Translations under genes and position numbers: made by a program
Shown here: one piece after another, positions 27,059 to 37,212 of the stretch
How positions within the stretch are numbered: position 1 is the stretch's first letter
Layout of the letters: each line of letters starts with the position of its first letter
From: Actinomycetota bacterium
Lineage (GTDB): Bacteria > Actinomycetota > Aquicultoria > Subteraquimicrobiales > Subteraquimicrobiaceae
Reading direction: 5' to 3'
NCBI GenBank assembly: GCA_030018275.1
Contig: JASEGB010000009.1
Coordinates: 11,911-71,897 of the forward strand
DNA length: 59,987 nucleotides
Notes under the pieces: model-generated
Told to the model about the DNA's origin: nothing
Database searches by the model: none
Seen by the model: the letters and a program-made list of their open reading frames with translations, nothing else

Positions 27059-27439
27059 TGGAATCTCCGCCTAGTTTGAATCTTTAAATTTTCTGAAAGA
27101 ATTATATCATAATGAGCTCCAGCATAGTTCCCACAAGTATTTTTCTGCATTCATTCACCTTTTACTCCCGCAGCTTCCTTAATGCAAAATGCAAAGATCA
27201 AAAATCAAAATCACAGATCAAAATCAAAAATCATTTTGTCTCAGGTCCGAGGCCCAACGTTCTATAATCTCGGAGACCGTTCATGATTTGACTTAGACTT
27301 TGGGCAGGAGATTTCAGACTTTAAATAAATTTTGAAATTTACTCTGTCATTTTGCATTTTAAATTTTAAATTTTGAGTTAAATTTGGTTCGTAGACAGAT
27401 TTGGAAAAAGCATGGTAGACTTATGCAAGGTGAGGAGAG
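27059..27439. other. Gene-free gap upstream of tyrS
   Basis: This 381-bp gap holds the divergent upstream regions of the PBP gene and tyrS and an AT-rich inverted-repeat element (separate entry). I looked for a T-box core before tyrS and did not find one. Confidence 0.6.
27181..27358. repeat. AT-rich element with 11-bp inverted ends
   Basis: AATGCAAAATG (27181-27191) and its exact reverse complement CATTTTGCATT (27348-27358) bound a 178-bp stretch. The left part contains stuttering ATCAAAA words and the right end is followed by a duplicated AAATTTT word. I could not define a target duplication, so mobility is a guess. Confidence 0.5.
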
Positions 27440-28663
27440 ATGGAGCAAGTTGATGAGCAACTGGGGATAATTACACGGAGTACCGAGGAAATCTTGCCTC
27501 TGGAGGATCTGAAGGCGAAATTGACCCGCTCTTTAAAGGAGAAAACTCCTCTCACCGTCAAGTTTGGAGTGGATCCAACTTCACCCGATCTTCATTTGGG
27601 TCACGCCGTAATCCTTCGAAAACTTAAGACTTTTCAAGAGCTGGGTCACAGGGTGGTATTGCTGATCGGGGACTTCACAGCTCGGATTGGAGATCCCTCA
27701 GAGAGGTCTGTGACAAGACCACAACTCGGTGCCGAACAGGTGAGAAAAAACGCGAAGACCTACACGGATCAAGCCTTTAAGATATTGGATAGGGCGCGAA
27801 CGGTGATAGATTACAATAGTCGTTGGTTTGGCAAAATGACTTTTGAGGAGATATTAAAACTCTCTGCAAAGTTTACTGTGGCTCAAATGCTCGTAAGAGA
27901 TGATTTTGGAAAGCGGTATTCCGAGGGTTTTCCCATCGGGCTTCACGAGTTTCTTTATCCTGTGATGCAAGCCTATGATTCAATAGTTCTCCATGCCGAT
28001 ATAGAAATCGGGGGGACCGATCAAATATTTAATATGCTTGCAGGTAGAGATCTTCAACGGGAGTCTGGGCAGGAACCACAGGTCGTAATAACTATGCCCA
28101 TTTTGGAGGGAATCGATGGAAAGCAAAAGATGAGTAAGAGTTTGGGAAATCACGTGGGTTTGACCGATCCTCCTGAAGAGATGTTCGGAAAGATTATGTC
28201 CGTCCCCGACGAGCTAATGATAAAGTATTTTTATCTTACAACCGATTTATTAAATGGTGAGATAGAGCAGATAAACCAGGGTTTAGAGCAAGGAACACTC
28301 CACCCCGCTAAGGCTAAACGTCGATTGGCACGAGAGGTCGTCACACTATACCACGGTCATTCGGCTGCAGAGTGGGCCGAGAGAGAATTCGACACCATTT
28401 TTAAAGAGAAGGAGTTGCCATCCCAGATACCAGAGGTTTTGGTATCCAGAGAGCTTTTGAAGGATAAGAAGATCTGGATAGTGAGGCTCATAACCTCAGT
28501 TGGATTTGCCAAAACGGGCAGTGAGGCGAGGCGCCTTATACAGCAGGGTGGGGTCAAGTTAAATGGGAAGGTTATCCAGTCTCCGGATATTGATATCGAA
28601 ATTAAAGATGGATATATTTTGCAGGTGGGAAAGAGGAAATTTACCAGACTCAAATTAAGTTGA
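27440..28663 (+). CDS. tyrS: Tyrosyl-tRNA synthetase
   Basis: TyrRS charges tRNA-Tyr. The 407-residue class I enzyme shows the HIGH variant HLGHA, the KMSKS motif in GKQKMSKSLGNH and a C-terminal S4 RNA-binding domain (TGSEARRLIQQGGVKLNG). AGGTGAGGAG precedes the ATG. The stop codon lies inside the -35 box of the first rRNA promoter, so the two units are packed together. Confidence 0.97.
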   Translation: MEQVDEQLGIITRSTEEILPLEDLKAKLTRSLKEKTPLTVKFGVDPTSPDLHLGHAVILRKLKTFQELGHRVVLLIGDFTARIGDPSERSVTRPQLGAEQVRKNAKTYTDQAFKILDRARTVIDYNSRWFGKMTFEEILKLSAKFTVAQMLVRDDFGKRYSEGFPIGLHEFLYPVMQAYDSIVLHADIEIGGTDQIFNMLAGRDLQRESGQEPQVVITMPILEGIDGKQKMSKSLGNHVGLTDPPEEMFGKIMSVPDELMIKYFYLTTDLLNGEIEQINQGLEQGTLHPAKAKRRLAREVVTLYHGHSAAEWAEREFDTIFKEKELPSQIPEVLVSRELLKDKKIWIVRLITSVGFAKTGSEARRLIQQGGVKLNGKVIQSPDIDIEIKDGYILQVGKRKFTRLKLS

Positions 28664-28689
28664 CAAATAATTATGGCAGGTGCTATTAT
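28660..28689 (+). promoter_or_regulatory. rRNA promoter P1
   Basis: A perfect TTGACA (28660-28665), an 18-bp spacer and TATTAT (28684-28689) make a strong sigma-70-type promoter. The -35 box contains the tyrS stop codon TGA (28661-28663). Confidence 0.75.
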
Positions 28690-28750
28690 CGTATTGGTGT
28701 GAGCACTGAATGTGCGGGTGTGAGATTTGAAAAGTTTACACGAACTGGAG

Positions 28751-28835
28751 GCGACAAGTCCATAGGTGAGTGATCTTCAATCTGGACAAAAACAGATTGT
28801 TGACTTGTCGCTGAACATTTCAGCGACATTTTTTT
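28751..28835 (+). promoter_or_regulatory. Attenuator-like leader: mutually exclusive hairpins with terminator
   Basis: GCGACAAGTC (28751-28760) can pair perfectly with GACTTGTCGC (28802-28811), enclosing a second hairpin CAATCTG / CAGATTG (28778-28799). GTCGCTGAA (28807-28815) can instead pair with TTCAGCGAC (28819-28827), a terminator stem followed by seven T. The two structures compete for 28807-28811. This lies between rRNA promoters P1 and P2, so it could make P1 transcripts conditional or yield a short RNA of about 140 nt. Confidence 0.6.
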
Positions 28836-28845
28836 CAAGTTGAGC

Positions 28846-28875
28846 TTGACAGTAAAGTTTTTAATATGTTAAATA
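28846..28875 (+). promoter_or_regulatory. rRNA promoter P2
   Basis: A perfect TTGACA (28846-28851) is followed, after 18 bp, by TAAATA (28870-28875). It would start transcription just upstream of boxA and downstream of the terminator hairpin. Confidence 0.6.
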
Positions 28876-28885
28876 CCTTGATGGT

Positions 28886-28911
28886 TGATCTTTGAAAACT
28901 GAACAGTGTGC
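28886..28911 (+). promoter_or_regulatory. boxA-like antitermination site and 16S processing stem, 5' strand
   Basis: TGATCTTTGAAAA (28886-28898) resembles bacterial rRNA boxA, bound by NusB-S10. GAACAGTGTGC (28901-28911) is the exact reverse complement of GCACACTGTTC after 16S (30558-30568), giving the double-stranded stem cut by RNase III. Confidence 0.75.
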
Positions 28912-28975
28912 CCTGGGTTAGCAAGGAATTAAGCGATTGGCCATCGGTGAAAGTGATGGCTGAGAGCTAAAAGTT

Positions 28976-30537
<1,562 letters not shown>

Positions 30538-30733
30538 TAAGGAGTATGAAAAATACAGCACACTGTTCAGTTTTGAGAGATCAACTAAATGGAGCCAAGA
30601 GGATTTGATCAGGAAGTTAAAATTCATTTAGTTTATTTGGATTAAGCGAAGTTTAACAGGAAAGCGGTTATAGGCCAGCTTCGCTGGCTTTTTTGCACCT
30701 TGAAAATTACATAGCGGAAGTCGAGTATCCATA
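30538..30733 (+). other. 16S-23S spacer without tRNA genes
   Basis: The spacer holds the 3' strand of the 16S stem (30558-30568), a hairpin GCCAGC-TTC-GCTGGC followed by six T (30674-30694), a second boxA-like CACCTTGAAAATTAC and the 5' strand of the 23S stem (30709-30727). There is no tRNA-Ile or tRNA-Ala. The hairpin looks like an intrinsic terminator inside an operon that must be read through. Confidence 0.75.
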
Positions 30734-31883
30734 GGTCAAGTTACTAAGGGCATATGGTGGATGTCTTGGTGCTGGGATCGATGAAGGACGTGGTAAGCTG
30801 CGATAAGCCTCGGGGAGGCGCAAACAGCCTTTGATCCGGGGATCTCCGAATGGGGAAACCCAGCTCTGCTAAACCGGAGCTATCCACATCTGAATACATA
30901 GGGTGTGGAGGACAACCGGGGGAACTGAAACATCTTAGTACCCTGAGGAAAAGAAAGCGAGTGCGATTCCCTGAGTAGTGGCGAGCGAAAAGGGAACAGC
31001 CCAAACCAGTTGGGTGTTAAACCTGCAGGTGCTGCCCAACCTGGGGTTGTAGGAGCTACCAGGCGCTGCTGCAGAAGTGCCAGGGAGTTAAAAAACTTAA
31101 GGGTAGTCGAAGGGCTTGGAAAAGTCCGCCAGAGAGGGTGAAAGCCCCGTAGACGAAATCCTTAAGTCTCCCGGTAGTTTCCTGAGTACCACGGGACACG
31201 GGAAATCCTGTGGGAATCTGGCCCGACCACGGGTTAAGGCTAAATACTCCCCAGCGACCGATAGTGGACTAGTACCGTGAGGGAAAGATGAAAAGAACCC
31301 CGTTGAGGGGAGTGAAATAGAACCTGAAACCATATGCTTACAAGCAGTCGGAGCCCTCTATCGGTTATCCTTTTGGGTGCCGATATGGTGACGGCGTGCC
31401 TTTTGTAGAATGAACCGGCGAGTTACGGTGCGTAGCGAGGTTAAGGCCGATGAATCGGCCGGAGTCGTAGCGAAAGCGAGTCCTAATAGGGCGTTTAGTT
31501 GCGTGGCGTAGACCCGAAGCTGAGTGATCTATCCATGGCCAGGGTGAAGTCTCAGTAAAACGGGATGGAGGCCCGGACCCACTGGTGTTGAAAAACCAGG
31601 GGATGAGCTGTGGATAGGGGTGAAAGGCTAATCAAACTCAGTGATAGCTGGTTCTCCCCGAAATAGCTTTAGGGCTAGCCTCAGGTGTTTAGCTTTGGGG
31701 GTAGAGCACTGGTTGGGCTAGGGGCCCTAACAGGTTACCAAACCCAGCCAAACTCCGAATACCAAAGCTTGAGAGCCTGGGAGTCAGACTGTGGGGGATA
31801 AGCTTCATGGTCAAAAGGGGAACAGCCCAGACCACCAGCTAAGGTCCCAAAGTGTGAGCTAAGTGGAGAAGGATGTGGAATCG

Positions 31884-31916
<33 letters not shown>

Positions 31917-31919
31917 TAT

Positions 31920-31950
<31 letters not shown>

Positions 31951-32202
31951 AAGCGATTCTGCGCCGAAAATTTAACGGGGCTTAAGCTCATCACCGAAGC
32001 TGTGGCCCTGAAGTATGCGCGCAAGCGCTTAACTTCGGGGGGTAGGGGAGCATTCCCTGCGGGACGAAGTTGAGTCGCAAGGCTTGGTGGACTGTAGGGA
32101 AGAGAGAATGCCGGTATAAGTAGCGAGATCCCGATGAGAAATCGGGACGCCGTAAGCCTAAGGTTTCCTGGGGAAGGTTAATCCGCCCAGGGTTAGCCGG
32201 GA

Positions 32203-32235
<33 letters not shown>

Positions 32236-32790
32236 CAGCTGGTTGATATTCCAGCGCCACCAGGTCGCGTTCCCTTTGGGGTGAAGTGATGGGGTGACGC
32301 AGAAGGGTAGGCCATCGCGGCGTTGGTCGTCCGCGTTTAAGCACGTAGGGGGTCCCGACAGGGAAATCCGTCGGGATATTAACCCTAAGGTGCGATGACG
32401 AGCCAATTTAGGTGAAGTGACTGATCCCACACTGCCGAGAAAAACCTCTAGCAAGCGACTTGGTGCCCGTACCGTAAACCGACGCAGGTAGGCGGGTAGA
32501 GGATACTCAGGCGATCGAGCAAACCCTCGTTAAGGAACTCGGCAAAATGACCCCGTAACTTTGGGAGAAGGGGTGCCTCATTAGCGTGAACTCCTCACGG
32601 GGGGAGCGTGAAGAGGTTGCAGAGAAACAGCCCAGGCGACTGTTTACTAAAAACACAGGTCTCTGCTAAGCCGCGAGGCGAAGTATAGGGGCTGACGCCT
32701 GCCCGGTGCCGGAAGGTTAAGGGGACGGGTTATCTCCCGACTTTGTCGGGAGAGAAGCTCTAAACCTAAGCCCCGGTAAACGGCGGCCGT

Positions 32791-33143
32791 AAGAAAGTTG
32801 CGGCTCCTTAGGGGTAACCCTAAGGAAAAAACCTGGCTATATGCTGGGAAGCCTGTCCCCTCAAAGGGGTGTAGTATCTCACGCTACTCCTGGATTTTTA
32901 CGAACATTTGTTCTAAAATGCAAAAATGACTGTAACCAAGGAGTGATAAAGCGTTGGGTGCAGGTAATCAGCAGGAAAGGCTAAGGGCTATTGGATGGGT
33001 CGTAGGTTTTGTAGATGGACAAACAATGAATCGCAGAAGCCCATCTAGGTTCTTAGAATCCTCAGAGGCCATACGCCAGGCCCCTTGCTAATAGCAAGGG
33101 TGAAGATATGGTCCACCCCTCATGGCGATATGAGGACTAGGTG
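32791..33143 (+). other. Group I intron 1 in 23S rRNA (after U1911, E. coli numbering)
   Basis: The 353-nt intron follows exon GGCCGT (32785-32790) and ends in G before the exon AACTATAACGG. Its internal guide GCGGCT (32800-32805) pairs with the exon, with a U.G pair at the splice site (P1). AGTT (32796-32799) pairs with AACT of the 3' exon (P10). The core contains GAAGATATGGTCC, also found in intron 2. Codons at 32993-33047 read GWVVGFVDGQT, which resembles the first LAGLIDADG motif, so it may keep a trace of a lost homing endonuclease. The remaining intron is otherwise ORF-less. Confidence 0.9.
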
Positions 33144-33163
33144 AACTATAACGGTCCTAAGGT

Positions 33164-33428
33164 TAGTATGTGCTTGCCTTAGTAAAATCCGGCTATATGC
33201 TGGGAAGTCCCGTGTATCCGGCGGTACCTTGAGAAGGTAACAATCCGACCGGTGGGGATGATCAGCAGGAAAGACCCCCGATATATCGGGGGAATCCTCA
33301 GAGATCATACGCCGGACACCTAGGTGTGAGCTTGGGTGAAGATATGGTCCGTACCTCCTAGCGATAGGAGGAGACCGGCAGAAATGACGGTCCGCTCCGA
33401 TGATTCGAAGTCATCAAGTAACAGACAG
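33164..33428 (+). other. Group I intron 2 in 23S rRNA (after U1931)
   Basis: The 265-nt intron lies between exon CCTAAGGT and exon AGCGAAATTCC. The guide GCCTTAG (33176-33182) pairs with CTAAGGT, again with U.G at the splice site, and the last intron base is G. It has no ORF; a hairpin CCCCCGATATATCGGGGG occupies the peripheral loop where an ORF might sit. Long matches to intron 1 (CGGCTATATGCTGGGAAG-type, ATCAGCAGGAAAG, AATCCTCAGAG, GAAGATATGGTCC) show that the two share ancestry. Position 1931 is a known bacterial intron site, used in Thermotoga. Confidence 0.92.
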
Positions 33429-33448
33429 AGCGAAATTCCTTGTCGGGT

Positions 33449-34154
33449 AAGTTCTAACTTGCCCCTTATGGAAGAGATTCCATAAGCAAAACCGGCTCAT
33501 ATCGGTGAAGCCCTATCGCATTGTAAGAAGGCGAGGGTAATACCGAGGGAAGCTGCCCCAATTAAGTTGGGGTTAGCCCTGTAACGACTGATAAAATCAG
33601 GGGAGATAGCAGCTACTGCCAACTGGCAAATCTAAGGTTGCTATAACACGCCGGTATCTTGAATTTGGGGGTCTGAGATGGATATCGCATCTTATCTCTC
33701 CGGCGACGCTGATGGTGAAGGATGTTTCTGTGTGACCTTTAATCGAAGCAAACGACATGCTTTTGGTTGGGACATTAGACCTAGTTTTTCTGTAAGTCAG
33801 AATCATGACCGTGCTGAGATTTTGGAGTTGTTTAAGAACCAGTTCGGTTGTGGAACAATTAAGATTTGGGGGATCGGATAAGACGGTAAAATATGAAGTC
33901 AGAAGTATTCCGGAACTGGTAGCGAAGGTCATCCCCACATTCTGAGCTATATCCGCTCATCTCTAGTAAACAATGCGATTTTGAGATATTTGCGGAGATA
34001 TGCCGGATGATGAATAGGAGAGAGCATCTGATGCCAAAGGGTCTTAATAAGATTGCTGAACTTGCATCAGAAATGAACACTTCAGGCAAGAAGAAATACC
34101 CCCGAACCAAGATAAAGGTATAGTCTACACCTCTGGTAACAGGGGAGCAATGTG
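33449..34154 (+). other. Group I intron 3 in 23S rRNA (after U1951)
   Basis: The 706-nt intron follows exon TTGTCGGGT and ends in G before AAGTTCCGACC. AACTT (33456-33460) matches the 3' exon AAGTT as P10, and GCCC (33461-33464) pairs with GGGT as P1. The same site is used by a Coxiella 23S intron. It holds a broken LAGLIDADG endonuclease gene (33678-34123) and differs in sequence from introns 1 and 2. Confidence 0.9.
33678..34123 (+). pseudogene. Frameshifted LAGLIDADG homing endonuclease in intron 3
   Basis: The first frame reads from ATG 33678 with the motif YLSGDADGEGCFCV and then SQNHDRAEILELFKNQFGCG. The frame shifts by +1 near 33870 into DKTVKYEVRSIPELVAKVI, and again near 33942 into YPLISSKQCDFEIFAEICRM, ending at the stop 34121. 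Joined, these pieces match a single-motif LAGLIDADG endonuclease of about 145 residues, the type common in bacterial 23S introns. Two separate frameshifts indicate that the gene is dead, unless they are sequencing errors. Confidence 0.85.
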
Positions 34155-34254
34155 AAGTTCCGACCTGCACGAAAGGCGTAACGACTTGGGCGCTGTCTCG
34201 ACGAGGGGCTCGGCGAAATTGTACTACTCGTGAAGATGCGAGTTACCCGCAACT

Positions 34255-34285
<31 letters not shown>

Positions 34286-34434
34286 GCTTGACATTGGACT
34301 TTGCTGCGGCATGTGCAGGATAGGTGGGAGGCAGTGAAGCCCCGACGCCAGTCGGGGTGGAGCCGCCCTTGAGATACCACCCTTGTCGTAGTGGGGTTCT
34401 AACCCTAACAGTTATCCTGTTTGGGGACAATGTT

Positions 34435-34466
<32 letters not shown>

Positions 34467-34620
34467 CAAATGGTAACGGAGGTGCTCAAAGGTTCCCTCA
34501 GCGCGGTCGGCAATCGCGCGTTGAGTGTAAGGGCAGAAGGGAGCCTGACTGCGACCCGTACATGGGGAGCAGGGACGAAAGTCGGACCTAGTGATCCGGC
34601 GGCTCAGCGTGGAATGGCCG

Positions 34621-34659
<39 letters not shown>

Positions 34660-34676
34660 CATCTCCCCCAAGAGTC

Positions 34677-34712
<36 letters not shown>

Positions 34713-34734
34713 CCATCGCATCCTGGGGCTGGAT

Positions 34735-34787
<53 letters not shown>

Positions 34788-34788
34788 T

Positions 34789-34820
<32 letters not shown>

Positions 34821-35098
34821 TTGCGGGCGCAGGAGACTTGAGGAGAGTCGTCCCCAGTACGAGAGGACCGGGACGAACGGACCTCTGGTGTACCAGTTGT
34901 TCTGCCAAGGGCATCGCTGGGTAGCTATGTTCGGAAGGGATAAGCGCTGAAGGCATCTAAGCGCGAAGCCCACTCCAAGATTAGGTCTCCCATCCTTAGG
35001 AGTAAGACCCCAGGTAGACTACCTGGTTGATAGGCCACAGGTGTGAGCCCAGCAATGGGTTGAGCCGAGTGGTACTAATAGGTCGAGGACTTGACTTT

Positions 35099-35225
35099 TA
35101 CTCGATGACCGCTATGTAGTTTTGAGGGTGCAAATAGGTAGTCGATGGACGATAGTCCATAGTCGATTGTTTGAAAGATTGGTTCAGGGGAGGTCGTCAG
35201 AAGGATGATCTCCCCTAATTTTATT
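35099..35225 (+). terminator. 23S processing stem, stutter repeat and rRNA terminator
   Basis: The 3' strand of the processing stem (35099-35117) is followed by a repeated GTCGAT/GTCCATAG word (35141-35170), also seen at 158-184. The hairpin GGGGAGGTCGTC / GATGATCTCCCC (35188-35216) with following T-rich sequence is the likely end of the operon. No 5S rRNA lies between. Confidence 0.65.
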
Positions 35226-35260
35226 GCTCAAGCCTATTAGTTTGTTTTTGATTCCTCCGT

Positions 35261-35289
35261 TTGACATAGCAAACTGCCAGGGTTATCGT
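35261..35289 (+). promoter_or_regulatory. Promoter-like sequence upstream of the small membrane gene
   Basis: TTGACA (35261-35266), 17 bp, then TATCGT (35284-35289). Confidence 0.45.
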
Positions 35290-35310
35290 ATAGTGAGAAA
35301 ATGAGTTGGG

Positions 35311-35553
35311 ATGAAGATGAGAAAATTATTGTTGATACTGGGTCTGGCAATGTGTGGTGAGGGGCTCGTTTGCCTTATAACTCCTAAAAGCTATCTTAAG
35401 CTTTGGAAATTTGACTGGGCCCCTGCGGACTACAATGACCTTCTGGACAATTTGAGTGCCTCGCCCGGTCTTGTGCGGGCTTTGGCTGCTGCGGAGTTAG
35501 CCCTCGGGATGTGGCTTACATTCCACGAATTAAGCAGAAGACGGGAAAACTAA
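35311..35553 (+). CDS. Small membrane protein, DUF2065-like
   Basis: The 80-residue protein has an N-terminal hydrophobic helix (LLLILGLAMCGEGLVCLI) and a second one near the C-terminus (LAAAELALGMWLTF), with a charged tail. The layout of GLAMCGEGL and SPGLVRALAAAELALG resembles the YjeT/DUF2065 family of two-helix inner membrane proteins of unknown function. It stands alone behind a promoter-like sequence after the rRNA terminator. Confidence 0.55.
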   Translation: MKMRKLLLILGLAMCGEGLVCLITPKSYLKLWKFDWAPADYNDLLDNLSASPGLVRALAAAELALGMWLTFHELSRRREN

Positions 35554-35663
35554 ACCCCGGCCATTGGATATTGAGAAATTGGTTTCTACCATGGGAGATG
35601 AGGTATAAAAATTCATGTCCTGGCGATAATATGTTAGACTTCAATTATTGAGGAGGTGAATTG

Positions 35664-36125
35664 ATGAGCGATAAGGTTTATACCGTAAACCAAGTGGCGG
35701 CTCTTTTGAATCTTAAACCAGAGACCGTTAGGACTTATTGCACGCGAGGAAAGATACGAGCTCTTAAGGTTGGTGGGGAGTATCGCATTCCCAAAAGAGA
35801 TCTGGAAAAATGGGTTGAGGCTAGCAAAAGAAAGTTTGCATACCATTCCAGAGGCGGAACGGAGTTTAAGGTTGAGATTTGTAAACTCTCTGAATTAGGA
35901 ACACAAAATCCTTCCTTCTTTTATATCTCCTCTTCGAAGGGTGATTCATTCTTTTTTGAGCTTTATATCTCGCCTGAATACTTGAGGGATAGAGAGATTG
36001 AATTAACTGACAGATTGAAAATCATATACGATGCCTTAGAGCAAGATGTGCGTGAGCCAAAAAGAATAGAGGTTCTACCCTCAGGGATATATTATGGGGA
36101 TATCGTCCCAGATATCGAATTTTAA
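35664..36125 (+). CDS. Excisionase/MerR-like helix-turn-helix protein
   Basis: The N-terminal 55 residues (YTVNQVAALLNLKPETVRTYCTRGKIRALKVGGEYRIPK) form an HTH_17 (excisionase-type) winged helix that binds DNA. The C-terminal 100 residues (FKVEICKLSELGTQNPSFFYISSSKGDSFFFELYI... in part) do not match any family I know and may sense a ligand or pair subunits. ATG 35664 follows AGGAGGTGAATTG. It could be a stand-alone regulator; no phage gene is nearby. Confidence 0.7.
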   Translation: MSDKVYTVNQVAALLNLKPETVRTYCTRGKIRALKVGGEYRIPKRDLEKWVEASKRKFAYHSRGGTEFKVEICKLSELGTQNPSFFYISSSKGDSFFFELYISPEYLRDREIELTDRLKIIYDALEQDVREPKRIEVLPSGIYYGDIVPDIEF

Positions 36126-36169
36126 TTGCTACCATTGTAATTGCTCTTCTTTGAACTTTTGCAAAAGCC

Positions 36170-36186
36170 CGCCTGCCGGCAGGTGG
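36170..36186. repeat. GC-rich palindrome CGCCTGCCGGCAGG
   Basis: An intergenic palindrome sharing the core GCCTGCCGGCAGG with the insert inside the DUF1015 gene at 39949-39972. Confidence 0.7.
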
Positions 36187-36213
36187 AAAAGATTTTTATA
36201 GGAGAAAAGAAAT

Positions 36214-37128
36214 TTGTTCGTCCCAAGTTACATAAAATTACATGAAATCAACGAACTCAGAAAAAGGGTCGAGAAGGCTTACGAAATCTTAAAAGGGTGC
36301 AAAATCTGCCCTCGTCAGTGCGGGGTAAATAGACTTGCTGGTGAGAAGGGAGTTTGCCAGGTTGGTAAATTACCCATGGTTTCCAGCTATCATCCGCATT
36401 TTGGCGAGGAGAGACCCCTTGTTGGAAGGCACGGTTCAGGGACGATCTTTTTGACATTTTGCAACCTACTTTGCGTTTATTGCCAGAACTATGAGATAAG
36501 TCACCTCGGTGAGGGATCCGAGGTTAGCATCGATGAACTTACTAAGATGATGCTCTATCTGCAGAAGATCGGTTGCCACAATATAAACTTTGTCACCCCT
36601 ACTCATGTAGTTCCCCAGATTTTGGCGGCTTTACCCTATGCTATCGAGGGAGGGCTCTCTGTTCCCTTGGTCTATAATTCCGGTGGCTACGAGCGCGTCG
36701 AAACCCTAAAACTCTTGGATGGTGTCTTTGATATTTACATGCCTGATTTTAAATATGCCCACCCCGCAGTGGCTAAAAGATTTTCCAAGGCAAGGGATTA
36801 TCCTGAGGTTGCCAAAGCTGCTCTACGCGAGATGCACCGGCAAGTGGGCGATCTGGTATTGGATGAAGATGGTATCGCCCAACGGGGGCTTTTAGTGCGA
36901 CATCTGGTACTTCCCGATGGTCTGGCGGGAACGAGGGAGATCATGAGATTTTTAGCCCAAGAAATTTCGCCCAACACCTACGTAAATGTAATGGATCAAT
37001 ATCGACCCTGTGGTCAGGCTCACAAATATCCTCCCCTAAACCGCCCTATAACCCTTAAGGAATTTCAAGATGCGGTGAATGAAGCGTTTGAGGCTAGCTT
37101 AAGGAGGCTTGACGGAATCACTGTGTAG
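36214..37128 (+). CDS. PflX-like radical SAM protein (COG1313)
   Basis: The 304-residue protein has a Cys-rich N-terminus (CKICPRQCGVNRLAGEKGVCQVG) and the radical SAM motif CNLLCVYC (CxxxCxxC), followed by QNYEIS. This matches COG1313, relatives of pyruvate-formate-lyase activating enzyme whose substrate is unknown. SAM is the expected cofactor, made by the archaeal-type MAT encoded 5 kb downstream. The start is TTG after AGGAGAAAAGAAA. It is distinct from the AmmeMemoRadiSam radical enzyme (COG1180), although protein B of that system is nearby. Confidence 0.8.
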   Translation: MFVPSYIKLHEINELRKRVEKAYEILKGCKICPRQCGVNRLAGEKGVCQVGKLPMVSSYHPHFGEERPLVGRHGSGTIFLTFCNLLCVYCQNYEISHLGEGSEVSIDELTKMMLYLQKIGCHNINFVTPTHVVPQILAALPYAIEGGLSVPLVYNSGGYERVETLKLLDGVFDIYMPDFKYAHPAVAKRFSKARDYPEVAKAALREMHRQVGDLVLDEDGIAQRGLLVRHLVLPDGLAGTREIMRFLAQEISPNTYVNVMDQYRPCGQAHKYPPLNRPITLKEFQDAVNEAFEASLRRLDGITV

Positions 37129-37212
37129 AGCTCTATATTATTGATGTTCTCAAATCTTTTGATATGTCCCTGAAAGCGGAGCAACGAGAATATCTTGCAG
37201 GAGGGATGAGCC

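Noticed and set aside
30538-30733. tRNA-Ile/tRNA-Ala in the rRNA spacer
   Set aside because: No T-arm GGTTCRANYCC or CCA-like acceptor pair is present.
32791-33428. Bacterial intervening sequences of the RNase III-removed type
   Set aside because: The splice-site U and terminal G, guide-sequence pairings and shared core favour group I introns.
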